64,000 nucleotides of DNA from Xylaria sp. FL1777 (Eukaryota > Ascomycota > Sordariomycetes > Xylariales > Xylariaceae): contig MU400673.1 in NCBI GenBank assembly GCA_022578965.1, forward strand, positions 29,292 to 93,291, in the 5' to 3' direction. Positions 24,401 to 37,600 of the stretch are shown piece after piece. The position numbers and the translations under genes were made by a program. Position 1 is the stretch's first letter, and every line of letters starts with the position of its first letter. A model generated the notes under the pieces. The model made no database searches and was not told the DNA's origin. It saw nothing but the letters and a program-made list of their open reading frames with translations.

Positions 24401-27291
24401 TTTTAGTTTTTAGTAAACAACTTATTAACAACATAAATATAAACGATCCAAATTAAAGCGTTATACTAAGGCTTTTATTATTTGTTCTATAGCATTGTTT
24501 TAGTACTTTAATTAAAATGCTTGCTTTTAAACTTTAGAATTATTATTGCGCTTAGTTAAATAGCAGGCTTTTATTTAAAGTTAAAAATTTAAATTAGCTA
24601 AAAAAGTTAAAAAAAAAAGCAGCAAAAAACGCTAAAGCATAAAAAAATTAACAAGCTAATTTAATAAATAACAATAACTTACTATTTAATAATAATTAGC
24701 AATTAATAAACGTGAAAAAAAACTAGCTAAAGAAATTTTTGCATTTTTTATGCTATAATTTTAACTAGTTTAAATAGTTACTTAAAAAAATAAATAAGCT
24801 ACTTAGTATATTAAATAACCTTAAATAACTTATTTAGCAAGCAAACATTAAAAATATTAAAAATGTACGTTTTAATATATTTACTAAAAATTAAACAGAT
24901 ATTTTTAACTAAATAAAAAATAGTAAAAATAGTAATAATGTTATACTAGCTAAACAAATTAGCATTATATTAATATAACTAATACAACCCAAATTAGCAA
25001 TTTTAAAAAACTACATTAAAAAAAAAAATAAGTATATTATTTTAAAAAGGCTAAATTATATATATAACTATAAAAACCTAGTTAAAAAAAGTAAGTTTAT
25101 AATACTAAGTTTTAAGTTTAACTAGAACTAATAGTATTTTTAAATATTAGCATTAAATAATTTCGAAAGTAATATTGCTTTTATTAAATATTTTCTTTTA
25201 ATAAAATATTGCATTATTAGCTATATAATATATGCAAAGAAAAGTTTAAATGTAAAATAAAGTAAAGCAGTTTTGCTTGTATACTAAAAGCTTAACTTTA
25301 ATACTAATGCAGTACAAAAAAATGTATTAAAACTACTTATTACTATTGGTTTTTTAAGAAAATAAAGCAGCACTAAAAAATCTATTGTTATTTAAGCTAT
25401 ATATAAAGTGTTTTTTTGGTTAAAAAAAAAAATAAAATATTAATTACTGCTTTTATTAAAAGTATAGCAGTAAATATTAATAGCGTTATAATATATTTAG
25501 CAATAAAGTTTAAAGTACGCAATAAATAAACTTTTTAAAGTTTAATATTAAAAAATAAAAGTACTATATAACTATAACAAAATAAGCTTATTTTTATTAT
25601 TAATAAAATTAGCATAGTTTTAGCTAAACTTTTATTTTAAGTTAAAAAAGCTATACATAAAAACTATAATATAAAAAATAAAAAATAATTTAGTAGCTTT
25701 TTATATATTTTTATAGCTAGCAACTTTGCTTAGTTTTTTTTAATAAGTAGCATATTGCTAGCTAAAAGTTTAATAAATTTAATAGCTTTTATATAAGCAA
25801 CATATAGCTATACTTTAAATAAGCACTTAACGCATAAAAAATGAAAAAAATGCTAATAATAAAACTTAAAAAGTAATAATTATAATTTTAGTAATTAATA
25901 TATATAAAATATAAATAATAAATATAAAAGTTATATTATTTATAAAGCTATTAAAATTATAAGCAACAGTAATAAAAAAGTAATAACTGCTTAAATTACT
26001 TGCGTTATTAAAAAAGCTAAAGGTTTAGCACTAATAAAAAACGTTGCAAAATTAGTTTGCTTAAAACAGCAAATAAAAGCATAAAGTAATATATAATTGC
26101 GTAGTTTTTTAAATTAATTCTGCTTTAAAATTTAAACTAAAAAAAACTAAAATATACTAAATGCTTAAGCAACAAATAACTTTTTATTGCTTTATTTTGG
26201 GCTTATTAATAGATTTTAACTTATTATACATAATAATAAGCTATAGCATATTATTAACTTTAAAGCAGCATAGTTGTTTTTATAGTATAATAACTATGTT
26301 TTATTTTTATTTATTTTTTTGTTAAAACATAAGCTAAGTATACTAACAATAAAATACTTTACTAAAGTTTAAGAATACTTATATGCATAAATAAATGCAA
26401 GTAGTAAAAAAAAAAAGAAAAGTTTTTATAAGAACATAAGATTTAACTTAGCTATTTTAGCTTATAATTTATTTAGTAAAAAAATGCTAATTATTATAAT
26501 AACTAATATTTATTCTAGTTTAAGTATAATAAACAGAAGTGAATTTTTAGCGAAAAAGTTTATTTTGTTTTTTATAGTAATATATATTTGCTTAGCGCTA
26601 AGTGTTTATTTTTATATAAAACTGCTTGCTTGTGTTTTTATTAAAAAAGTAAATAACAAAATAATATATTATTTAGCTTTAAAAAGTAATATTATACTAT
26701 TGTTTTTTAGTTCTAAAAAACAAAAAGTAAAAGTACTAAAAGTTATTAAATTGCTTGTTATTTTTAGTTAAACAAGTATAGCTTATATAACTAGCTTAGC
26801 TATAATTAAATATAAGGCTTAAAAAAAAACGTTCTTTAAAATTGCTTTATGTTTAAACAGAATAGCAAATAGTAGCAAAAAAACTAACAATAAAAAAAAA
26901 GGCAGCAAAAAATTCTTATTTATATATGTTTAATTGTTAAGGTTTATTAATTTAAATGGCATATAGTTGCTTAATAATATAAAGCTAAATGTTTTTTTAA
27001 ATACCCGCTTTTTTGTTAATCGCTAAGCATTAATAAATAAATTAAATAGTATAAACATAAAAACTAAATTAAAGAACAAATCTATTAATATAAAAGAAAA
27101 AAAGATATAAAATAATTAAAATCTTATAATATATTAACTACTTGCTAAATAATCTGCATATTAAACAAAGGACTAATAGTTTTTAGCTTAAAAAATTAAG
27201 TTGTAGTAATTATAAGCATTAAAATAATAAAGCCCTTAAAGACATAAAATAATATTATATTTAGTAGTAATACATTATATATATTAGTTAA

Positions 27292-27467
27292 ACTAATTAA
27301 TTACTTAATTAATTAGTTAATTAATTAATTAAACTTTTTATATTAATATATTTTATTATATTATAAATAAAGTTTGCTATATTTAAAACTTTTTAAAAAG
27401 TATATAAAGTAGCTAAAGCTTTATATTTAACGTTAAAGTAAATTAATTAATTAATTAATTAATTAAT
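27292..27467. repeat. Paired TTAA simple-repeat runs
   Basis: (TTAA)n-type runs occur at about 27292-27332 and 27440-27467, about 150 bases apart. They are self-complementary and could form cruciforms. Confidence 0.7.
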
Positions 27468-28348
27468 AATATATTAACTACTAAAAATGCTTAGCTTAAC
27501 TATTTAATATATTTAGTTTATTAATTAAGCTAGCGCTGCTTTAGCAACTTTTATATAAAAGCTGCTTTTATGCTATATGCGCATTTATGTTTTTTTTTTA
27601 CTACTTTACTTTTTTACTTCTTATAAAAAAGGTGGGTTTTTTATAATAGTTAGTATGTTTTTTAGCTTACTTACTGTTTTTTTAAACTTATTAATAGCTA
27701 ACTATAGCATTAATAGCGTACTAATTAGCTAAATAAACAAATAGTGCTTATAGAACAAAAAAAAAGAAAAAAAGTTGTTATATGTTTTTTAATATTACTT
27801 TTTTTCTGATTTAAGGCACTTTTTAAGTTTTAAAATAGCTAGCTTATAGCACACTTTAAAACTTATAAAAAGCTTATGCTTTCTTTAATATATATGCTTA
27901 ACTAACTTTTTTACATATAGCTATATGAAATATATAAATAAGTAATAAAATAGATTATAATAAATAAAGTAATTATATAATATGTTTAAGCATAGCTTAG
28001 TTATAATATAGTTAAACAAAGAGTATATTTGTTTTTTTATAAACTTAGTAATAGATTTAAAACATATAAAAAGAACAAACAGTAAAAGTTATAAAAGTTT
28101 AGCATTAATTAAGCATGTTTTATTTAATTATTTTATTTCTTTAATACTAATTAATTTACTATACTAAAATATATACTATATAGTTTATTTAGTACATAAA
28201 AGTATTAAACTAGTATTTATAGCTATACTACTTCATTTTATGCTATTTTATTTTAGTAGTAATAATAAAATTAGTGCTAAGAACTAAAAAGTATAATTAC
28301 TCTATATTTAAAAAAAAAAAAAAAAAAACGCAAAACGCTTATGATTTT

Positions 28349-28460
28349 TAGCAGCAACAAAAATATTAGCACTACTTAAGTTATTAATATAATAAACAAT
28401 AGCTATATATTTATAAATGCTAGCAGCAATAAAAATAGTAACATTACTTAGGTTATTAAA
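28349..28460. repeat. Two-copy direct repeat, 72-bp spacing
   Basis: TAGCAGCAACAAAAATA at 28349 recurs as TAGCAGCAATAAAAATA at 28421. Each is followed by an ACTTAAG/ACTTAGG-TTATTAA landmark. It lies just after an A run at about 28310-28328. Confidence 0.55.
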
Positions 28461-31400
28461 GCGAAAATTAAAAACTAAAAATATTATGTTTTTAATAAAA
28501 TTCGTCTTTAAGCATTACTTTTTACTATAAGCGTTATAATTAGTATAGCTTAATTTTTAGTATATAATTATTAGCTAAAAAGTTAGTTTTGCTACTATTG
28601 TTTATTATACTAATAATTAATCTTTTTTTAGTAATATTATTAAGCTTTTTATTAAAGCTTTTTATTTTTTACTTTTAAAATGCCCTTTTTGCAAAACAAT
28701 AAACTAGGTTTAATAAGCCTACTAAAAAAACTAATTTAAAACGTAAAAACAGCATATATAAAAAGTAATATTATATGCAATTATTACATAATTATATATT
28801 TTATTTAAAAAGCATAATTATAACAAGACTTGTTTTTTTTTTTTTATTAGCATTATTGCTAAATAACAACTAGTTTTATTTAACTCTTTAAATTTCTTTT
28901 AAATAGGCTTACAGTTATAAATATATTTTTAATTCTTAGTGCTTAAGACTTTTTTTTTGCATAAATAAATTGCCGAGGTAAAAAAAGAAGCTATAATAAT
29001 ATAAATATTTGTTGTTAAAATCTGTGGGGTTAAAAAAAAAATATAAATCTGTTTAGCATTGCATTTAAAACCTCTGTTTAATATTAATTTTAAGGTATAA
29101 TATAACTTAAAATTCAAAAAGTTAATAAATATTTAAAAAAAACCAGATTTAATTACATTATTAATAATTTTACTACAAAGTTAATACTAAATAACAAAAA
29201 ATTAAAGGTAGAAAAACAGTTAGCTATAATAGCTTTATGCTAACTAAAAGCTTAAAGCTATTAAAAAAAAGAAAAATAACTGCTATGCTTTACTTTTATA
29301 AAAGAATTAATTAATAAACTACTAGTTAAGCTTTTATATATTAATCTTTGCAAAAGCGGAAAATTGTTTATATATAAGGCTTAAAATCTAGCTGCTGCTT
29401 TAATTTAGGTTATAGGCTTAATACTATTTAAACAGTGTTTTAAATGCTTAAAAGAACATAGCAAATTTTTTAGCTGCGTTATTTCTTGTTTAGCAGATTA
29501 TTAATCTTAAATATAATATATATGTGTTAGTTATTATTACAAAAGTAAAAAATCCTTTTATTTATTTAAAGAATTTTATATATATTAGCTATTTAATTTG
29601 CTATTTATACTATATAATATTTACTAATAAAGTAAAATTAATAAAGAATTAATTTTTTAATGTTATAATTTTAATACTACTAAAATTTTTATTACTTTTT
29701 ATAGACTAAAAACTAGTTTTATAAATATATAATAAAAAAGATTTATTTATGTTTACTATTGCTTATAAAAGCAAATATTTATAAAATAGCTATATTGCAA
29801 TTAAAAATAGCATTAAGACAATAAACGCTAATTATAATACTTAAAAACAAATAAAGTTATTTATTTTAAAAAAAGCTTATATTTAAGATGCTTTAAACAA
29901 AAACGTTTATAGCATTAAACTAACTATTAAGTGTACTTAATACACTAAAAAGAAATGGCTTTTTTATAAGTGTTTTGCAAAACTGTTTTAAAATGCTATA
30001 AAGCAGCTTTATTTAAATATGTGTTTTAATAATATAAAAACAAATAAAACTAATTATATATTAAATAATATATTACTACAAAAAGTAAAACAAGTATTGC
30101 TTGCTATAAAAAACATTAATTTTATTATAAAAGAAATTAATTTTATTATTTCACAAGAATTTAGATGATTTTTTTACTTAGAAAAAATAACTAACAATAA
30201 TTACTAGATATTTTACTTTTATAATATATGTGCTACTACAATTAAATTAATAAATAGCTAAAATAACTAATAAATTTAAAAAAAAAACAAATCTAAAATT
30301 AAAACTTAAATATTATAAAGTTTTTTATAATAACTTATAACTTATTTACTAACCTAAAAAAACTAAACTTATATTAATTAATACTAGTTACATATTATAA
30401 AATATTGCTATTTATTATAATTATAGCAAAAAACTCAGAAGTATGTATATAGCATAATAAACTACTTAAACTTAGGCTATTTTTTTATATTTTATACTGC
30501 TAATAAAGCAGCTATTTTTAGCGTGCGTTATATATTTGCTTAAGTAAAAATAAGGTTTTTTTGCGTAAATTGTTCTGTTTATTTTTTGACTTAACTAATT
30601 AATTATGCTTATGTTTTAATTATTGCTAGTGTTTTTTTTACTTTATAGTTACTTACTTTATAAACCAAACATAAAAAGTATAATAGTAGTTTATTTTAGC
30701 TAATAATAATAAGAAATGTTTTAATATATAGCAGTTAAAACATATGTTATTTAATAGTAATAATAAATAGTTTAGTTTAGCAATCTGCTATTTAATTAAC
30801 ATAAAATATAAGTTAACTATAATATAATATATAGCTTTAGTAGTAAAGTTTTAATTGTTAATTAATTTAAGTATAATAATTATATAGCTATAAGCTTTAA
30901 TAGTTTAACATAATATATATATAATAAATTTATATTTATAGGAGTTATTTTAGTGCTAAGCGTAATATAACGCTTTACTTAAAAACAAAGTTTTTAGTTT
31001 TGCATTATTAACTAGTTAACTATTATTTAGCTTTAAATAGCAGAACATAAAACGTAAAAAGTTAAGCGCTATATTTATTGCTTAAATATTAAGCAAACTA
31101 TAATAATTATAAATAAGTGGCTAGTTTGCTATAATACTAATTTTATGTATTGCTAATAGTTCTTAAAAGTTATTACTATTAAAAGGAAAATTGTTGTAAA
31201 TTTTTAATAAATATGTAAGCCTAGCAAAATTTGTTAATTAAGTATAAAAAAATAAAAACTAACAGTATTATATAGCATACTATGCAGCTATAATTATAAA
31301 ACCTTAGAGTACTTTAGCTAAACTACTACTAGTTATTAAACAGCAGCTAAAAGCAATAATTAATACATTAATATAGTTTATATAAGTATTAATAACATAT

Positions 31401-32799
31401 ATGAGCTATTTTTTAAGTTAATAACTATTGCTAAAAAGCTTAAAGTAAATAAAAAAGCAGCATAATATAGCAAATGAAATAATAATATAACTAGATTTTT
31501 ATTAACTAAAATAAGTTGTTTTTAAAGGATAAAAAACATAAAGATATAATTTAAAACAGTATAGTTATAATAAAACTATATATAATTTTGATTTTTTTAT
31601 AAAAAGCAATATATTTAATGATTAATAAATAAAAGTTTGTTATAATTAATAAAAGCAATATATAGCAAGGCAAAAAAATTTACCTTTATTTTATATATTT
31701 TATTACAAGGATATATTATAAAAACATAAAACATTAAAACATTTTAGTAAGGATTAAACTAGTATAGCTATTAATTAAACAAAGGTATTATAGCGTAAGC
31801 ATTCTTAATGCTAATAGCATATAGTATATACTGCTTAAACCTAACAGAAAGTATAAAACAAAAGCGTATTAGTTCTTAAAAAGATCAAAATAAATGTATT
31901 AAAAGCATTTTTAATAATTAAAAGAAAAAAAAAAAAAATGCTATATATACAAAAAACAAGCAGCTTTAATTGCTTGTTTTTTTAAAACAAGATCTGATAA
32001 TATTTTTTAGTATTATTAATACTTAAAACGTAGTAGCTATAAGTATTAATGCTAGTATGTATAGCTTAAAAAATATGTATTTATAAAAGCTTTTAGTAGC
32101 TAAATATAGCTTAGTTATATAGCTAAGCATTAAAATATTATTGCAATGTTTTTGTTTTTATAGTGAACTTTTTATAAACTATATTACTAAAAATAGCTAT
32201 ATTTTAATTATTAACTTTAATTAATTCTGTTTTGTTTAAATGCTAAATTCTTAATGTTTTAATTAATTAAGTATATTTAAAGGTAGTTATAAAATAAATA
32301 TACTATATTTCTTTTTTATATTTAAAAAAGGAGTATAGTTCTTATAAGCTTTTTTGCTTTATTTTAATATAAAAAAATACAAAAATTAAGGTATTTATAA
32401 GCTTTTATAAATATATTATGCAGTAAAACAACATAAAACAATATATTATTTTAAAAAAGAAAATAACTAATAATGCTATAATAGCGTATTTTGTAGTATT
32501 ATGTTATATTTACTTAGCAATATATTTTAATTATAACGTAAAAAACTAAAGGTTATATAGCAAGTTAAGCTAAAGCGTTAACTTTTTATTTTTATTTAAG
32601 TAGCTTTTTTGGTAAAATGTTAAGTTAGCTAAAGCTTAAAATAACTATTTAATATAACGTTAGCTAATTAATTTTAATTAACTAAATTTAACTACTTGTA
32701 TTAAAAGCAATAATTTGCTACTTTATTATAAATATAATTTGTATTAAGTTAAACGTATTTATTAATTAAAAGAAGTATAAATTAGTAAGTAAGTAAATA

Positions 32800-32847
32800 A
32801 GTTAACTAGTTAATTAACTAGCTAGCTAATTAGCTAACTAGTTAACT
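32800..32847. repeat. Long TTAACTAG-rich palindrome
   Basis: AGTTAACTAGTTA (32800-32812) is the exact reverse complement of TAACTAGTTAACT (32835-32847). The 22-base middle is itself built from CTAGCTAG/GCTAATTAGC motifs. The whole could extrude as a cruciform. Confidence 0.7.
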
Positions 32848-34325
32848 AAGCGCTTTAGTTTAAAACTTAGTTAAAATAGTAATATTTATAGCAATAATTA
32901 ATTAATATAAAAACAAAAGTGTTATACTTTTAGTAAAGTTTATAGCTATATATATTAAGTAAGTTAATTAATTAAGTAAATATAAGTTAGCCTACAAAGC
33001 TATTAATATTATTAAGTAACTATATAGTTAAAAAAAAGTCCTAAAAACAACCTAGAATAACTTGTATACTATAAGCTATCTAAAAAAATATAAATACTTT
33101 TAAAACAGTATAAATTATATTGCATATAAAGTACCTCGGTTTTTAAAGAAATTTTAAACGTTTATAAAATTTGTAAAGTTTATATATTAATAGCACAGCA
33201 AAAGCATAAAAGTATTACTGCTTAAAAACAAAATTCTTAAATTAAGAAATAAAAGTATTTTAAGATTAGCATTAATTGTACTATGCACTAAGTATTTTAA
33301 AAAACTTAAAAAAGTATTAGTTCGAAAAGTTAAATAGTTTAATAGAAGTGTTTAGTTATAAAATTATTAAAAATAAAAAGGCCAGCAAAAATATAATAAA
33401 CCAATTATTTAATTTAAGCTATTTTACTAAAAGTATTATTAAGTTGTAATTAGTATATATTTAAAAGCAGTTTATATAAGTTAATACTACAAAAAAAATG
33501 AGTTTAGTTTAGCAATAGCTTTACAGAACTATTTAGCTATTAAAAGTTTTAAAATAGCCTTGCAAAAATGTTTAGCTATTTTAGTTAATAGTTAGTTTAT
33601 ACATAGTATATATATTAATATGTTTAATTTATATTTAAACAATATAGCATATATATAAATATATATAGTTAAAAAAGTTGTTTAAAAATAAATAAAAAAA
33701 AGAGTTACTAATAAAGCTATAACTTACTTAAGTAAAGATTTTTTAAGCATTATTAAAGTTAAAAAATAAAATGTAATTTATATAAAAGTGTACTAATTGT
33801 AAAAATAGCTAACAAAGCTATATATAGCTAAAGTGCTAATTATATAAGTATTAAAAAAAATGCCTGTTTGTTTACTTTTGTTAATTTTACTTGTTTTAAT
33901 AACTAACTTTATTATTATTACTATTATTATTACTTTAGCTTATGCTTACTTTAGTATGTTTGTAGATTTAATTTATAGCTAAAAATAGCTGCTAATTTGT
34001 TGCAGTTATTTAAAAATCTACTTTGTTTTAGCTATTATGTTTTTTGTAATATGTATTTTTATTTAGCTTAGTTTAAGTATATATGCTAATTAATATTTAG
34101 CTTTTATATATTATAAACTGCTTGTTATAATACTTTTTAGCAGTAATGTTAATTTTAAAAATAAAAGTAAATAACTTAATGCAATAAGGTTATATTTAGC
34201 TAATATTTATAAAATATATGTTTACTAAGCATACTAAAATTTTAAAGCTGTACTATTATTATATTAGTTATATTACAGTAGTATATAATATTTTCTTTAT
34301 TGCTAGCTTTTTATTATTAACTATT

Positions 34326-34620
34326 AAAGTAAAATAAAGTAGCTAAATAAGCTAATTAGCTAATTAAAGTAAGTTTAAGCTAAGTTATATAATAAGAATA
34401 AAAAAGTAAATATTGCGCTAAATTTTAAAGCATAAACTTAAATATTACGAATAACATAATAAAAATTAACTATAGTTGTTTTATTTGTATTGTTATATAG
34501 CCTTTTTATTAATTGTTTTATTTTTTAATTTATATATAGCTTAATTGCTTAAATATGTAAGTTATAACTTATTTTTTTGCAATTAAAGTGTTATAGTAAA
34601 TTTAGCGCAATTATACTGCT
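34326..34620. repeat. 295-bp dispersed direct repeat, copy A
   Basis: Aligns essentially without gaps to 51758-52052. Differences are mostly transitions, for example GCTAATTAGCTAATTAAAG here against GCTAACTAGCTAGTTAAAG there. Copy A is generally the more AT-rich of the two. Confidence 0.8.
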
Positions 34621-37600
34621 ATAATTTTTTATTTATAATAAATAATACTATAAAACTTACAAGCAAACAATTTATTATTGTTAATTTATATATTTGATTT
34701 GTTTATTAATTAATTGTTATAATTCCTATATGCAAGTTATAATATATTATATTTAGCTGCTTTAGCTAGCAATAAGCAAGATTTGCTTAGTATAAGTAGT
34801 TTAGCTATAATTAGCAACAAGCATTTAAACTAGCAGTTTTTAATTAATAAAGCCTAAAATAAACGTATAAAAATGTTAAATTGTTTTTTTTAGCTTAGCT
34901 TGCAAAACGTTTTCATTTTTTTTAGCAAAATAGCAATTAAGTATTAAAAAGCTAATATAATTTTTAAGATAGCATAGCTAGAAAACTTATTGCTAAAAAC
35001 CCTTAAAGGGCCAAAAGAAGAAAATTTTTACTAAAAAACTAGTGCTTTTTAAAAGAAAAAACATAATTGCTTTTATATAAATAAAAAAAATAAAAAACAA
35101 GCTTAAAAAAAAGTAAGTATTATTAAAACTTCTAAAAGTTATAATATAAGCAAATTTAACGCTTATTTATATTAAACAAATTTAAGCTTACGTATTAATA
35201 TAAAAAGTAGTTAATAATTAAAAATATATTTTATTTTTTAAGCTAATACTATTTTTTATTAGAAAATAAAAAGCAAGATTTTTTAGTTGTAAGCTAGTTA
35301 TTGCTTAAAGACTTTACGCAAAACGTAGCTATTGCTTTTTTATAGCACTTATTTTTAAATAAGCAAGCCTTAAAAAAAAAAAAAAAGCATACTACTTTTA
35401 TAAGTAAAAAAGCTATAAAAAAATAAAGCTTACTTAATAAAACTAAAGTAATAAAGTTTTTTAAGAAGTTATATAATAATTTAAATAAAATGTTATATAA
35501 AAATCTTTATAAAATATTAAACATTTAAATAAATAGAAAATCCAGGCTAATTTTTACTTTAAAAAAACAAAAAAAACGCGCAAAGCATAAAAAAAGGTTA
35601 ATTATTTATATAATTATAACTTTAATAAACCTTTATATACTATTATTAATGCTATTAAACTAGCTATTAATATAACTATACTAGCTGCTAAAAAAGTTAT
35701 TATTAAAAAGCAGCAAATAAAACTAGCTTAACATTTTGCTTACAATTAAAACATAAATAACATTACTAAGCAAATATAACAGCTAAAGTTAAAACAAAAA
35801 AATGCAGCAATTATAAAAGAAAAACTAAAAAAAATGCTAAAAAAACTACAGAATTAATATGTTTAGCTTGTTAATTAAAAACTATAAGCACTACAATATT
35901 ACGAAATTAATATAAACTTATTAAAAAAGCAAATATTTAGTATTAACGCTATAACTTCTAAGTATTTATAAAAAGGTAAATATAATTTTAAAAAACAAAA
36001 ATAAAGTAAATAATTGTTTAATTTTTTATAATAAGTAAAGTTAAACAATTTTTATTTAGCAAAAATAACTATTTGTTAAAAATGTAATATAAATAATTAT
36101 TACGTTTATAAATGTAGCTTTGCTTATAAATTAAAACAAAAAAACATTATATACTAAAACTTTAAATAATGTTTAAAAAAGCTAGGATTTTTTGCAAGCT
36201 TTAAATATATAAAAGTTCTTTTAAAAGTTATAAAAATTAGTAAAAATAAAAAAAAAATACTTAACGCTACAATAAAATAAATATATAACTTTGTTTTAAG
36301 CAATAATAAGCCGCTAAAGCAAAAAGCTTATTATTAACTTTGAAAAAAAAACCTTGTTTTAAATAACAAAGATTTAAATGCTAAAATAAAAAGCAAACAA
36401 AAGAAACTAAGGAATAAAAAACTTTACTAGCTAAAAAACAAGCAGTTAGCCTAATTTTTAAGTAAAAAATTTAACAATTAAACCTTTATACCTTATAAAA
36501 TAAAATTAATAAAAGCTTATAATATTAAAAAAAACAACTTAATAAACAGCAAGCTAAATAATAGCTTTATTATAACTAATTAAAACTTTATATAAAGCAC
36601 TTTTTATAATATAAACAGCATTAAAATTTTGCAAGGCTATATATTAAGCAAAAAGATTAGCGTAAATGTGTTTTAAGCTAATCGTTACAAACTTTTATTA
36701 AAAAAAGCTACCTTTTACTAAACAAAAAGTAAAAAAAAACCTAAAAAGCTAAAAAAAAAGCCTTTTATAAATTAAACAATTAAAAAGGTTTATTTAAATA
36801 ATAACAAATCTTTTATTTAACTTAATACTAAAAATATATAAATAAACAACAATTTTTTTAAGCAAAATACTTTATTAAAAATAAAAGGTTTTAATTATTA
36901 AAGACTTTAAAGAATACAAAAAGCAAAGCTTACAGAAAGAAATTTGGAATTCGAAAAAATGTAGGCTAAAAAGTCTAAGAACTTTTTAAACAAAAAAACA
37001 AATATTACTTTTAGAGATCTTATAATAAAAGTTCTAAAGTACTTTGGTGTTTTTATTTAAATAATTGCTTAAACAAAAGCTAAATTATATTTTAAAGCAG
37101 CAAAAGTTCTTAAGCTAATGCTAAAAATAATACTACTACTTTTAAATAACTTTAGCAAAAGTTTAAATTAATAAATTAAGCTAAACATATTATGGCTTGT
37201 TTTAAAAAAAAAAAGCAATAAGTTAAAATATAAAGCTTAACTAAAAACTTCGTTATATAAAATCTTAACTTAAGTAAACATAAAAAATGCTTTTTTTTAT
37301 AAAAGTATAAACTCTTTAAAAAAAAACACAAAATTTTAACAAATAGCAGCTAAAAAAGTATAAGCAAGCTTTTAGCTAATATTATAGTTAGCTAATTAAC
37401 TTAATAAACAAAGATTACTAAATAGCACTTATAAAACTAGCTTTTTATTAAATTATTTAGTAGCATAAATTAATAATAAAATAAATTATAATAGTTTTAT
37501 TATATATACTTATATGCTTTAATTTAGCTTTATAACTGCTTTTTTAAAAAAGTATTGCTACAAAATAATAAAGATTATTTGTAATTAAAACTAATAAAAT

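Larger units (their letters stand above)
15447..34325. other. AT-rich eroded DNA, no gene seen
   Basis: About 19 kb without a supportable gene. It contains TA microsatellites (about 18343-18361), TTAA-type runs (about 27292-27332 and 27440-27467), an 18-base A run near 28310, a two-copy 72-bp repeat at 28349 and a palindrome at 32800. Some stretches (about 18.4-20.4 kb) hold slightly more C and G than neighbours, but no protein motif is readable. Confidence 0.6.

Noticed and set aside
26484..26771. 95-codon ORF, the longest in the AT block
   Set aside because: The translation has alternating hydrophobic stretches, but its composition is what AT-rich DNA gives by chance. There is no motif, homology cue or intron, and the flanks are closed in all frames.
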